Shown here one piece after another: positions 18,267 to 27,490 of a DNA stretch of 48,092 nucleotides (the first letter of the stretch is position 1; each line of letters starts with the position of its first letter). The notes beneath the pieces are model-generated. The model did no database searches, was not told the origin of the DNA, and saw nothing but the letters and a program-made list of their open reading frames with translations. The translations under genes were made by a program, and so were the position numbers. This DNA comes from Flavobacterium sp. (lineage in GTDB: Bacteria > Bacteroidota > Bacteroidia > Flavobacteriales > Flavobacteriaceae), in assembly GCF_017744675.1 (NCBI RefSeq), contig NZ_JAGIAV010000007.1, positions 176,028-224,119 of the forward strand, in the 5' to 3' direction.

Positions 18267-19148
18267 ATGGGAAATACAGGATACAAATCTTTTGGAGCAC
18301 TCGAATTATATTATGTTGATGACGGAAGCCCAACAGGACAGCCAACTAAACCAAATGTAGTTACAGATCCTGATTATATCGCACCCGTTTTAGATACTAC
18401 AACATGTGCTCCTAGTATAAGATATTATAGTGTAGAAAAAAGATTAAGCGCAAAAAAAAATAACTGCGGAACAGGATACAGCGGAAGTGTTGTTACACTT
18501 ACTGCTCTTCCAAATCAATTTGTCTCTACCATAAGTCTTGCAGATGCCAATGCACAAGCAGATGCGTGGTTAGCGGCAACAGTACAGAATTATGCAAACA
18601 TCACAGGAACATGCGAAATTACCTATACTCCACCCACAGGTGGAGGCGATGGTGGAAGCGGATGTTTTGTTGAAGGCACTCTCATCACATTACCTGACGG
18701 AACAAGAAAAGCGATTGAAGAACTTACTCTTGACGAACTATTGCTTTCTGCGGAAATTGAAACGCTTAACGATACCAATATTCCTAATGAATTGTATAAA
18801 TGGTCATGCGAATATTTATCTGAAAATAGGATTGTTTCGCCTATCACAAAAATTACAAAACAAGTTGCCGAAAAAACAATTATCGTTAATGAAGGATTAT
18901 TCGAAGCCACTCCTACTCACCTACAACTAATTCAACGCAATGGCTTTTGGAGATTTATTCCTTTGGGAGATATAGTGGTTGGAGATAATTTATATACGAT
19001 AGACCGCGAAATTATTCTTGTTACTTCTGTAACTGTGAATTTAGAAAAACGAAACATCTATCCAATGACCCTAAATCCATTTCACACCTATTTTGCAAAT
19101 GGAGTTTTAACCCACAACTATAAAGAAGCAATGCATAATGATAACTAA
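18267..19148 (+). CDS. DUF5977 protein with C-terminal Hint (intein-like) domain
   Basis: A 293-aa protein without signal peptide. Residues 1-48 (GYKSFGALELYYVDDGSPTG) form an N-terminal module, 50-116 a DUF5977 unit, and 120-132 a Gly/Pro-rich linker. Residues 133-284 are a Hint domain. The N-terminal catalytic cysteine is C133 (CFVEGTLITLPDG), block B is ATPTH (H218), and the C-terminal block is YFANGVLTHN (H283-N284). Hint domains self-cleave through an N-S acyl shift at the cysteine and Asn cyclisation. The residue after Asn is Tyr, not Cys/Ser/Thr, and only nine residues follow, so cleavage or ligation to a nucleophile is more likely than true splicing; this matches bacterial intein-like (BIL) modules. 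A close copy of the module ends the protein at 25868-27097. The predicted outcome is release or covalent attachment of the 132-residue N-terminal part. Confidence 0.82.
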   Translation: MGNTGYKSFGALELYYVDDGSPTGQPTKPNVVTDPDYIAPVLDTTTCAPSIRYYSVEKRLSAKKNNCGTGYSGSVVTLTALPNQFVSTISLADANAQADAWLAATVQNYANITGTCEITYTPPTGGGDGGSGCFVEGTLITLPDGTRKAIEELTLDELLLSAEIETLNDTNIPNELYKWSCEYLSENRIVSPITKITKQVAEKTIIVNEGLFEATPTHLQLIQRNGFWRFIPLGDIVVGDNLYTIDREIILVTSVTVNLEKRNIYPMTLNPFHTYFANGVLTHNYKEAMHNDN

Positions 19149-19209
19149 AGAAGAACGTCATCTTAATCAATAAAAATAATTTCTTCTTTTAAAAACTCTA
19201 CAAGTACTT

Positions 19210-19288
19210 AATCCAAATTCTACCGAAAATTCTTTTTGAAATTGACCTTGAAATAATCTTAGTCAAAAAAGAATGTAGAATTTGGATT
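19210..19288 (+). terminator. Long two-part inverted repeat (79 bases)
   Basis: Outer arms 19210-19223 and 19275-19288 are a perfect 14-bp inverted repeat (AATCCAAATTCTAC). Inner arms 19229-19239 and 19263-19274 pair with one extra base. It lies 61 bases after the Hint gene and 59 bases before the next start. It may terminate the transcript, but its size and lack of a T run leave open a recombination or mRNA-processing role. Confidence 0.55.
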
Positions 19289-19347
19289 TACGTGCATATC
19301 ATTTCCAAAGAAAGGCTTTAAATACATGCAATTATCAATAAACAAAA

Positions 19348-21996
19348 ATGGATACAAATCATAACAGAATAAAAGTCTCCGACTTAGAAAAAAATGAACA
19401 AAACAAAATTTTAAAGACCAATAGCAATGGTGAATTAGAATTTAGCGACATAAACGACATCAGTTACAACTCCCTTGATTATATTGTTCCAGGCAAGGCT
19501 TTGGATGCAAGACAAGGAAAGATCTTAAAAGATTTAATTGATGACGCAAACGAATTGCTTGCTACTGATAATGTCGATTTAAATACACTTCAAAAACTAG
19601 GAGACGCGATTGAAGTGGTTTGCAGTTCTTTAAGTACAATAGTAGTAAACGATTTAAGTTCTGGCGGTACAACAAAAGCTTTATCGGCTGAAATGGGAAA
19701 AACTTTGCAAAACAACAAAGTCGATAAAATCTCCGGAAAAAGCCTAATTTCTGATAGTGAAATTACTCGTTTGGCTTCACTCTCAAATTATGTGCATCCT
19801 CCTACTCACGCACCAAATATTATTGCACAAGATTCAGAAAATCGATTTGTTTCTGATGCTGAAAAAGCAAATTGGAATGCAAAGCAAACCTCTTTAGGAT
19901 TTACTCCTGAAAATGCTTCGAATAAAAATACTGCTAATGGTTATGCTGGTTTAGGAGCAGATGGAAAATTAATCTCTTCTCAGCTTCCTGCCATTACAGT
20001 AAATGATACTTTCGTTGTAGCTTCAGAAACTGCAATGTTAGCATTAATTGCAGAAACCGGAGATATTGCAGTAAGAACCGATTTAAGTAAATCGTTTATT
20101 TTAAAAGGCTCAAATTCAGACATTTTAAATGATTGGCAGGAATTATTAACTCCTACTAGCGAAGTAACAAAAGTTTTTGGAAGAAACGGTTCGGTTACGG
20201 CTCAGGCTGGTGATTACAATGCCGATCAAATTACTGAAACCTCATCAAGAAAATTTCAATCTGCGACTCAACAAGCATTTAATGATGCGACCAGTTCAAT
20301 CCAAACACAATTAAATTCAAAAGCTTCTACCACTGGCTCAGGAGCTTCTGGCACTTGGACTATCAATGTAACCGGAAATGCAAATACTGCAGGAGGATTA
20401 GCCGTTCATTCGTCAACAAACAATGAACCAAACAAAATTGTCCGAACAGATGGTAATGGTTACATTCAAGCAGGATGGATTAATACTATTTCTGGCGATA
20501 GTGGAGCTACTCCAATTAATAGAATTTATGCCTCAGATGATCAATATTTAAGATATTATACACCCGCAAATTTCATAAACTCGTTGGGTTTAGCTACAAC
20601 TGCAACAAATAGATGGTATGATGGTTGGGTAAATCTGGATGCAAATACAATTTCCGGAAGTAAATCAGGATTCACATACGCTAATAATGCACCATTCAAT
20701 GGTCCTTTAGTTCATTTTGATGCTGGCGGTTATGGTTTACAGTTAAATTCCGTCTATCATGTTGGGAACGAAATATCATTTAGATCAAGAAATGGTGATG
20801 GTAATACTTGGAATAGATGGAATAGAATTTGGCATGATGGAAATGACAGCTCGTTATTGAAAGTTTCTTCAAACAGTAGCACCCCTCTCAACTCAAATTT
20901 TGCAATCGGAACTGAGTCGAATAGAAATTTCATACAATCCCATAATGGGTATCCTCTTGATATTAATCCACTTGGAAATACTGTGACAATTAATGGAAAC
21001 ACAGCATTGCATGTTGGAAACTTCAATCCAAATAACGTAGTTCAAGGTGGAAATGCAAGAGGGCGTTCAATATCTAAAAACAATGGGAATGCTAATAATT
21101 CAGACGAAACAAATCCATCTGGTTTCTTCTATGGCAATACGGTAATGGGAATGCCAAATAATGATTGGTGGAATTGGATTAACATTGCGGGTAGTGACTG
21201 GTCAGGCATAGATGGCTACGGTTTTCAAATTGCAAACTCTTTTTGGAATGGTAATTTATTAAGTAGAAATATGACTTCAGGTTCTTGGTCTGGCTGGAGG
21301 ACTATTATTGATACTGAGAACTTGATTAATTATGCTGCTAAATTAAATGGCTCAAATGCATCTGGTGTATGGCCAATAAGCGTAAATGGAAATTCTACAG
21401 GGTTTCCATTTCAACCTGGTATCCAACTAGATAATTTATCTGGCAATACTTCAACTATTGCAAGAGAAGAAACACCATCTTCAGGTTATAGCTATACCTC
21501 AACATTACATATGGGTTCGGGTGATGGCAGACAGCAATTAACTATATCAAGAGATGGTAGCGGAATGAAATTTAGAGGAAATACCACTACTAGTGGTACT
21601 TCTGGTTGGACGTCATGGAAAACTGTTCTAACAGATAGCAACTACGCCACCTTTTCAGCATTCTCAGGTGCAATCACGGGAGCTTCTTTAACTGTTGCTG
21701 GAGATGTTACCGCTTTTTCAGATGCCCGAGTCAAAGAAAATATTCGTCCGATTTCAAATGCAATTGAAAGAATTAAAGCTTCAAGAGGGGTTGTTTACGA
21801 TAGAATAGATAACAATCAAAAAGATAATATTGGATTTATTGCTCAAGAACTTGAAGAAAATTTCCCTGAATTGGTAATTACCCATGGAGATGGAACAAAA
21901 GCCGTTAAATATCAAAATGCTGTTGCTATACTATTCGAAGCAATAAAAGAACAGCAAGCTCAGATAGATTATTTATTAGCTAAAATTGATGAGTAG
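19348..21996 (+). CDS. Tail-fibre-like protein with Peptidase S74 chaperone
   Basis: An 882-aa fibre without signal peptide. Residues 1-40 hold the anchor shared with two other fibres of this locus (NHNRIKVSDLE, NGELEFSDI). Residues 40-330 are a shaft region (KALDARQGKIL, GYAGLGADGKL, VFGRNGSVTAQAGDY) nearly repeated in the 1239-aa fibre. Residues about 340-780 are a variable, Trp/Gly/Asn-rich receptor-binding region with repeated YDGWVNLDAN / SWSGWRTII-type segments. The C-terminus is the intramolecular chaperone of endosialidase (Peptidase S74): S791 and K796 of SDARVKENI form the expected Ser-Lys dyad, and the GFIAQELEENFPELV core follows. This domain aids trimer folding and is then cut off just before the serine. 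The long hairpin at 19210-19288 precedes the gene, which is 59 bases downstream. Confidence 0.88.
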   Translation: MDTNHNRIKVSDLEKNEQNKILKTNSNGELEFSDINDISYNSLDYIVPGKALDARQGKILKDLIDDANELLATDNVDLNTLQKLGDAIEVVCSSLSTIVVNDLSSGGTTKALSAEMGKTLQNNKVDKISGKSLISDSEITRLASLSNYVHPPTHAPNIIAQDSENRFVSDAEKANWNAKQTSLGFTPENASNKNTANGYAGLGADGKLISSQLPAITVNDTFVVASETAMLALIAETGDIAVRTDLSKSFILKGSNSDILNDWQELLTPTSEVTKVFGRNGSVTAQAGDYNADQITETSSRKFQSATQQAFNDATSSIQTQLNSKASTTGSGASGTWTINVTGNANTAGGLAVHSSTNNEPNKIVRTDGNGYIQAGWINTISGDSGATPINRIYASDDQYLRYYTPANFINSLGLATTATNRWYDGWVNLDANTISGSKSGFTYANNAPFNGPLVHFDAGGYGLQLNSVYHVGNEISFRSRNGDGNTWNRWNRIWHDGNDSSLLKVSSNSSTPLNSNFAIGTESNRNFIQSHNGYPLDINPLGNTVTINGNTALHVGNFNPNNVVQGGNARGRSISKNNGNANNSDETNPSGFFYGNTVMGMPNNDWWNWINIAGSDWSGIDGYGFQIANSFWNGNLLSRNMTSGSWSGWRTIIDTENLINYAAKLNGSNASGVWPISVNGNSTGFPFQPGIQLDNLSGNTSTIAREETPSSGYSYTSTLHMGSGDGRQQLTISRDGSGMKFRGNTTTSGTSGWTSWKTVLTDSNYATFSAFSGAITGASLTVAGDVTAFSDARVKENIRPISNAIERIKASRGVVYDRIDNNQKDNIGFIAQELEENFPELVITHGDGTKAVKYQNAVAILFEAIKEQQAQIDYLLAKIDE

Positions 21997-22148
21997 AACT
22001 CAAAATTCTTCTTTATTCTTCGCTATTTACTGTCATGATTCATAGAGAAACCTGCCTATAATGGCCTATTTTTCTTTTCAATAACGAAAGCTTTAACCTA
22101 TTTCTATTTTTTCTAAACCAGTAAAACTAAATAATTTAATCAATACAT
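21997..22148. other. Spacer between the two S74 fibres
   Basis: 152 bases, AT-rich. There is a weak GCC-TATAAT-GGC dyad near 22055 followed by a T-rich stretch, and no open frame or clear promoter. The A-rich leader before the ATG at 22149 is typical for this locus. Confidence 0.3.
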
Positions 22149-25100
22149 ATGAATACAAATCATAATAGGATAAAAGTATCCGACCTAGAGACAAACAGTC
22201 CCGATAAAATTTTAATTACAAATTCCAATGGTGAATTAGAATTTAGTTACATTAAAGACATCAGTTACAATGCATTAGACTACACCCTTGAGGGCAAAGC
22301 TCTTGATGCCAGACAAGGTAAAATTTTAAAAGGTTTTATTGACAATATTAATACTTTGCTTGCTTCTGATAATGCCGACTTAAATACCATTCAGGAATTA
22401 GTAGATGCTATTGAAGTAATCCAAACATCACTAAATAATATTTTAGTAAATGACCTTACAACCGGAGGAGCTACAAAAGCATTATCTGCAGAAATGGGTA
22501 AAGTACTGCAAAACAACAAAGTTGACAAGGTCACAGGAAAAAGTCTCCTTTCAGATTCAGAAATTATGCGTCTCGGAACACTCGTAAATTACACACATCC
22601 AACAACTCATGCTCCGAGTATTATAGCTCAGGATACGAGTAATCGTTTTGTTTCTGATACTGAAAAAGCCACATGGAATGCAAAACAATCTGCTCTCGGA
22701 TTTACTCCTGAAAATATTGCAAACAAAAATGCAGTTAACGGTTATGCGGGACTAGGTGCAGATGGAAAAATTATCGGGACCCAATTGCCTTCAGTTGCAA
22801 TTAAAAATACCTTCGTAGTCGCTTCACAAACCGCCATGTTAGCATTAATTGCAGAAACAGGAGATATGGCTATTAGAAGTGATGTAAACAAATCTTATAT
22901 CTTAAAAGGGACAAATCCAGCATTAATAAGTGATTGGCAAGAATTGTTGACTCCACCAGATGCTGTTACTACTGTTTTTGGCCGTAACGGAACTGTTACG
23001 TCTCAAACAGGAGATTATACGGCTGATCAAATTAGTGAAACTGCATCGAGAAAATTTCAAAATGCCAATCAAAATGCCTTTAATGATGCCACATCTAGTA
23101 TTCAGACACAATTAAATTCAAAACAGGCAAATATAGCCGCAGGTACGACAAGTCAATATTTTAGAGGTGATAAAAGCTGGCAGACGCTAGACAAAACTGC
23201 TGTTGGTTTACCTAACGCCGATAATACTGCAGATGCAGTTAAAAATGTTTTATCTGCAACAAAATTGACAACTGCTAGAACTATCAATGGCGTTGCTTTT
23301 GACGGATCTGCAAACATTACAATCAATGCAACAGATTCAACTGCAAGAATTGCATCTAGCGAAAAAGGTGCTCCGAATGGGGTTGCTACACTGGATGCCA
23401 GCGGTATTATCTTAACTTCACAATTGCCCAGTTATGTTGATGATGTATTAGAATTTACAAATCTAGCTGGTTTTCCAGCAACGGGTGAATCAGGAAAAAT
23501 TTACATTGCTAAAGACTCCAACAAAACTTATCGCTGGGGTGGATCTGCATACGTTTACATTACAAGTGGTGCAGTAGACAGTGTTGCAGGAAAAACTGGC
23601 GTTGTGACCTTGACTAAAGCCGATGTTGGTCTCGGAAGTGTAGATAATACCGCCGATGCAGCTAAAAATGTTTTGTCTGCTACAAAATTAACTACAGCTA
23701 GAACAATTAATGGGGTATCATTTGATGGTTCTGCAAACATTACGATTGCTGATTCAACAAAAGAAAATAATATTACTGCAGGCACAACTGCTCAATACTG
23801 GAGAGGAGATAAAACTTGGCAGGCTCTAACTACAGCAAATGTTCCTGAATCTGGAAATTTATATTTTTCAAATGCGAGATCGATTGCTTCTGTTTTAACC
23901 GGATATAGTTCTTCAGCTGGAACAATTTCAGCCACTGATACTGTTTTAACAGCTATTAATAAATTAAATGGAAACGGTGATTTAAAGGCTCCTCTAGCCT
24001 CACCTACGTTTACAGGAACTGTCACTGCGCCAATTTTTTCTGGAGCTTTAACCGGAAATGCTGCAACAGCCACTATTCTGCAAACCGCTAGAACAATTAA
24101 TGGAGTATCGTTTAATGGTTCTGCAAATATTACTATTGCTGATTCGACAAAATTACCTCTAGCTGGCGGAACAATGAGCGGAGATATTGTATTTCCTGGA
24201 ACTGATCGTTCAGAAGGTATTTTTGGAACTTATGATTCTACAAAAACACAATCAATATGGTCTATAGGAACAGCTTATAGAAGTTCTATCGATGGCTCAA
24301 ATTTTGGCACTCTCTATGGTCTTGCTTACAAACATACCAATAATACATCAGGAGGAACTATGGCTGGTGGACATCAAATGGTATGGTGCAATAATGGTTC
24401 TCCTAAATCTGCCATTGGAGATGGAATCTGGACAGCAGGTACAATTACAGGTGACGGATCAGGTTTAACGGGTATCTCACAATCATTTAGTATTGGAGGA
24501 AATGCTGCAACAGCTACTAAATTTCAAACACCGAGAACAATTAATGGCGTTTCATTTGATGGTTCTTCAAATATTACAATTCCAACAAATGATACGGACA
24601 AAGTTCCTCATCAAGATGGAACAAGATCAGATCTTAATTACAATAGCGCTGTTACAGCATCTGGTTTTTACAATGTTAATTCAACAGGGACAAATGGTCC
24701 TGGTTCGTCTTACAACAATCTAATTGTTGCCAAAGGAATTGATACAGGATTGCAAATAGCAGGAGGTCATAATAATGATTCATTGTGTTTTAGAGGATGG
24801 AGCTCGAATGGAACAACTTTTACGCCATGGAGAAGAGTATTGCATGATGGTAATTATAATTCATATTCTCCAACATTAACAGGAACAGGTGCTAGTGGAA
24901 ACTGGGGCATAAATATTACAGGAAGCGCTGGCGGTTCTTCAAGACTTGTAGATTTATTAGCTAATAGAACTGATGCCGCAGCTTATCCAATTCTTTGGGG
25001 GGTTAATCAAGGAACAAATCCAATAACTGGGAATGCTTCGACTTATGCATTTTCATGTGATGCTGTCAAAATCCAATCAAGTACAGGAACAGTAATCGCG

Positions 25101-25868
25101 AATAACTTTAGTGGAAACGGAACTGGTCTAACGGGAACTGCAGGTTCGTTAAATATTGGTGGAAATGCAGAAACAGCAACTTCTACCAGAAGAATATCGT
25201 TTACTGATGGGCCTAGAACATTAGTTGACCGTTTACCTAATACATATGCTAGAACAGTTAATTTCGATTTTGTCAATTCAGCAGTTGTTGGTGGTACTGG
25301 AAATTATGGCGGAGTTATGACATTTGCTCCATGGGATGGAAATACATCTTCTACGGGAGACTCTTCTTATCAATTAGGCTTTAGAAACGAAAGTGGTATA
25401 AATGGTTCTGGGTTACCTGGCCTTAGGCTTCGTAAAGGAATTGACACAACATGGGGAGGGTGGTATGATATTTTACATTCTGGCAATTATGCAGCATTCT
25501 CAGCTTTTACTGGAGCAATTACTGGATCTTCTTTAACCGTATCTGGAGATGTTACCGCTTTTTCTGATGCAAGAGTTAAAGAAAATATTAGACCAATTTC
25601 AAATGTAATTGAAAGAATTCAAGCTTCAAGAGGAGTTGTTTATGATCGAATTGATAACGATCAAAAAGACAATATCGGATTTATTGCCCAAGAACTTGAA
25701 GAAAATTTCCCTGAATTGGTGCTTACCAGAGAAGATGGAACAAAAGCTGTTAAATATCAAAATGCTGTTGCTGTATTATTTGAAGCAGTTAAAAAACAAC
25801 AGGCACAGATTGAACAACAGGATAAAAAATTGAAAATTATTCTTGAACATTTAAAACTAAAATTATAA
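22149..25868 (+). CDS. Long tail-fibre-like protein with Peptidase S74 chaperone
   Basis: A 1239-aa fibre, paralogue of the preceding one. Residues 1-330 match it closely (NHNRIKVSDLE, KALDARQGKIL, LGFTPENIANKN). Beyond that lie four repeats of a TARTINGVSFDGSANITI-like unit, coded at 23274-23330, 23697-23758, 24087-24150 and 24531-24583, a pattern typical of phage shaft proteins. The distal region (about 700-1120) differs from the 882-aa fibre, with FRGWSSNGTTFTPWRRVL and GTGASGNWGINITG segments that probably shape the binding tip. The C-terminal S74 chaperone has S1139 and K1144 in SDARVKENI; a coiled coil follows (KKQQAQIEQQDKKLKIIL). The stop overlaps the next start by one base (TAATG), so the fibre and the Hint protein are translationally coupled. 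Confidence 0.88.
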   Translation: MNTNHNRIKVSDLETNSPDKILITNSNGELEFSYIKDISYNALDYTLEGKALDARQGKILKGFIDNINTLLASDNADLNTIQELVDAIEVIQTSLNNILVNDLTTGGATKALSAEMGKVLQNNKVDKVTGKSLLSDSEIMRLGTLVNYTHPTTHAPSIIAQDTSNRFVSDTEKATWNAKQSALGFTPENIANKNAVNGYAGLGADGKIIGTQLPSVAIKNTFVVASQTAMLALIAETGDMAIRSDVNKSYILKGTNPALISDWQELLTPPDAVTTVFGRNGTVTSQTGDYTADQISETASRKFQNANQNAFNDATSSIQTQLNSKQANIAAGTTSQYFRGDKSWQTLDKTAVGLPNADNTADAVKNVLSATKLTTARTINGVAFDGSANITINATDSTARIASSEKGAPNGVATLDASGIILTSQLPSYVDDVLEFTNLAGFPATGESGKIYIAKDSNKTYRWGGSAYVYITSGAVDSVAGKTGVVTLTKADVGLGSVDNTADAAKNVLSATKLTTARTINGVSFDGSANITIADSTKENNITAGTTAQYWRGDKTWQALTTANVPESGNLYFSNARSIASVLTGYSSSAGTISATDTVLTAINKLNGNGDLKAPLASPTFTGTVTAPIFSGALTGNAATATILQTARTINGVSFNGSANITIADSTKLPLAGGTMSGDIVFPGTDRSEGIFGTYDSTKTQSIWSIGTAYRSSIDGSNFGTLYGLAYKHTNNTSGGTMAGGHQMVWCNNGSPKSAIGDGIWTAGTITGDGSGLTGISQSFSIGGNAATATKFQTPRTINGVSFDGSSNITIPTNDTDKVPHQDGTRSDLNYNSAVTASGFYNVNSTGTNGPGSSYNNLIVAKGIDTGLQIAGGHNNDSLCFRGWSSNGTTFTPWRRVLHDGNYNSYSPTLTGTGASGNWGINITGSAGGSSRLVDLLANRTDAAAYPILWGVNQGTNPITGNASTYAFSCDAVKIQSSTGTVIANNFSGNGTGLTGTAGSLNIGGNAETATSTRRISFTDGPRTLVDRLPNTYARTVNFDFVNSAVVGGTGNYGGVMTFAPWDGNTSSTGDSSYQLGFRNESGINGSGLPGLRLRKGIDTTWGGWYDILHSGNYAAFSAFTGAITGSSLTVSGDVTAFSDARVKENIRPISNVIERIQASRGVVYDRIDNDQKDNIGFIAQELEENFPELVLTREDGTKAVKYQNAVAVLFEAVKKQQAQIEQQDKKLKIILEHLKLKL
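23274..24583 (+). repeat. Four internal shaft repeats in the 1239-aa fibre gene
   Basis: Four DNA copies (23274-23330, 23697-23758, 24087-24150, 24531-24583) encode (T)ARTINGVSF(D/N)GSANITI variants. The second and third are the closest to each other. Such direct repeats can shorten or lengthen the shaft by recombination. Confidence 0.75.
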
Positions 25869-27097
25869 TGGCACTTTCAACAACCGGCTCTCTTTCCTTA
25901 GGAGATATAAATGTAGAATTAGGTAGAACCAGAACAGCATCCATATCTTTGGATGCTGCTGAAAATGGCTCGTATGTTGCAATCAATCAAAATAGTTCCT
26001 CTCGACCTTCTAGTTCAAATCCTGCTACCATTAGCGAATGGAGAGGTTACAATCATTTTGCAACTGCGCCTTCAATTACAATTACAAGCTATAGTTCTGG
26101 AAATTTATATTTTACGGTTTCTGGTACTGGATATTCACCTTCGACCTTAACAGTAAAAACCAGTACTACTTCTTCAACAGGACCTTGGAGTAATTCGACT
26201 GCAGGATCCAACTCACCTAGAGGTGTTTCTATTCCAACTGTAACGACTTGGTTTATGATTGAAGATGCAATTAACACTTCCGTATTTTCAAATGTATATC
26301 AATTTGTGGTTGCTAATGACACTACACCTCCAAGTGTACCAACAGGTATATATTGTAATGACGGAGATGGAGAATATACAACATCCATCTTTATTGGATG
26401 GAATGCTTCAACAGATAACAATGGTGTTACGGGTTATAACTTACAGCGAAAAGCAGGTTCTGCTGGAACATGGGTTACTAGATATTCAGGTTCAAATACT
26501 CAATATTATGATACCGGAAATTATGACACCTCATATTATTATCAAGTTAGAGCATATGATGCAGCAGGGAATTACTCCGCCTTTTCTTCGTCAGCAAGTT
26601 GGCGAACAGGTTCAATTGTTTGTTTTGTCGAAGGCACTTTAATTACGCTGCCAGATGGTTCGCAAAAACCAATTGAAACCTTACAAGTTAATGATTTACT
26701 ACTTTCTTCCAAAATTGATACTCTGAATGATACGAATGATGTTACTAAACTTTATAAATGGTCTTGTGATTATTTAATGGAAAAAAGAATTACAGCACCA
26801 ATAACCAATATTAAACCAGAAATTGCTCATAAAACAATCATCTTAAATAATGGATTACTTGAGGCTACTCCTTTTCACTCGCAATTAGTTCAAAGAGATG
26901 GTCTTTGGAAATTCATCCCTATCGGTGAAGTTGTCGTTGGAGATAATTTGTATGGCTTATCTAAAGAAATCATTCCAGTAATCTCTGTATCTGTCAACCT
27001 AGAAGAAAGAAAAATTTATCCTCTAACCTTAAGTCCGTCACATACTTATTTTGCAAATGGTATTTTAACACATAATATCAAACCAGTAGACCCATAA
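25868..27097 (+). CDS. Fibronectin-III protein with C-terminal Hint domain
   Basis: A 409-aa product without signal peptide. The N-terminus (MALSTTGSLSLGDINVELG) matches a motif known from phage tail proteins that begin SLxDINVELG. Residues about 68-150 are a beta-sandwich, and 152-246 a fibronectin-III domain (PPSVPTGIYC... SYYYQVRAYDAAGNYSAFS). Residues 252-403 form the second Hint module, with C252 (CFVEGTLITLPDG), block B ATPFH (H337) and C-terminal THN (H402-N403). Only six residues, IKPVDP, remain after Asn; the +1 residue is Ile, so there is no downstream nucleophile. The module is a close paralogue of that at 18267-19148, though the scaffold before it is unrelated, which points to module shuffling. 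It overlaps the fibre stop by one base and is followed directly by the SET-like gene. Confidence 0.85.
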   Translation: MALSTTGSLSLGDINVELGRTRTASISLDAAENGSYVAINQNSSSRPSSSNPATISEWRGYNHFATAPSITITSYSSGNLYFTVSGTGYSPSTLTVKTSTTSSTGPWSNSTAGSNSPRGVSIPTVTTWFMIEDAINTSVFSNVYQFVVANDTTPPSVPTGIYCNDGDGEYTTSIFIGWNASTDNNGVTGYNLQRKAGSAGTWVTRYSGSNTQYYDTGNYDTSYYYQVRAYDAAGNYSAFSSSASWRTGSIVCFVEGTLITLPDGSQKPIETLQVNDLLLSSKIDTLNDTNDVTKLYKWSCDYLMEKRITAPITNIKPEIAHKTIILNNGLLEATPFHSQLVQRDGLWKFIPIGEVVVGDNLYGLSKEIIPVISVSVNLEERKIYPLTLSPSHTYFANGILTHNIKPVDP

Positions 27098-27445
27098 ATG
27101 AGTTATAAAATCAATAAAGAAGATTTAACCAATATTAAAATAAGTGCTATTCAAGATATTCTTCCTAATGAATCAATTGGTATTTGGGTAATAGATAAAC
27201 CTATGAGTGATAAGTCCCGATTTCTATTCCAAAGCCAAATGCAAAGAAAGTGGTGGGAAACCGATGATTTAGGAAGATATTGCAACCATTCCCCAATTCC
27301 TAACACTGTTGTGTATGTACACAGAGACAGATTGGAATTAAAAGCAAAAACTTTTATTCAAAGTGGAATGGAAATAATGGTAGATTATCGAACCATAACC
27401 GAATGTATTGGTTACATTCCTGATTTAGAATTTTTAAAAATATAA
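27098..27445 (+). CDS. Small SET-domain-like protein
   Basis: A 115-aa protein whose start codon follows the Hint gene's stop directly (TAAATG). It has the diagnostic SET-domain motifs in order: GIWVID near residue 27-32, the NHS block as RYCNHSPIPNTVV (about residues 67-79) and GMEIMVDY (about 90-97), where Tyr and Asn/His form the SAM and lysine-channel site. SET domains usually methylate protein lysines. At 115 residues it is shorter than the about 130 of a typical SET core. Bacterial and phage stand-alone SET proteins of similar size exist. Coupling to a Hint/fibre gene suggests it modifies a fibre or anchor protein; the substrate is unknown. A decayed remnant of a Hint-type gene start begins at its stop codon (see 27445-27490). 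Confidence 0.72.
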   Translation: MSYKINKEDLTNIKISAIQDILPNESIGIWVIDKPMSDKSRFLFQSQMQRKWWETDDLGRYCNHSPIPNTVVYVHRDRLELKAKTFIQSGMEIMVDYRTITECIGYIPDLEFLKI

Positions 27446-27490
27446 TAGCACTTTCAACAACAGTTCCCTTTGATGTGATATAAATATTAG
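27445..27490 (+). pseudogene. Relic of a MALSTTG-type gene start
   Basis: The bases after the SET-like stop repeat the start of the 409-aa gene. ATAGCACTTTCAACAACAG (27445-27463) matches ATGGCACTTTCAACAACCG (25868-25886) at 17 of 19 positions, with the start codon changed to ATA and the same one-base overlap with the preceding stop. After a short indel, GATATAAAT matches again at 27477-27485. The rest is unrecognisable and the frame stops at TAA, so this is a decayed duplicate of the gene start. Confidence 0.65.

Noticed and set aside
18660..19148. True intein with protein splicing
   Set aside because: No Cys/Ser/Thr follows the C-terminal Asn and only nine residues remain, so normal splicing is not expected; Hint/BIL-like processing is preferred.
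23274..24583. CRISPR-like array
   Set aside because: The repeats lie in frame within a coding gene, vary in sequence and have irregular spacing; they encode fibre shaft units.
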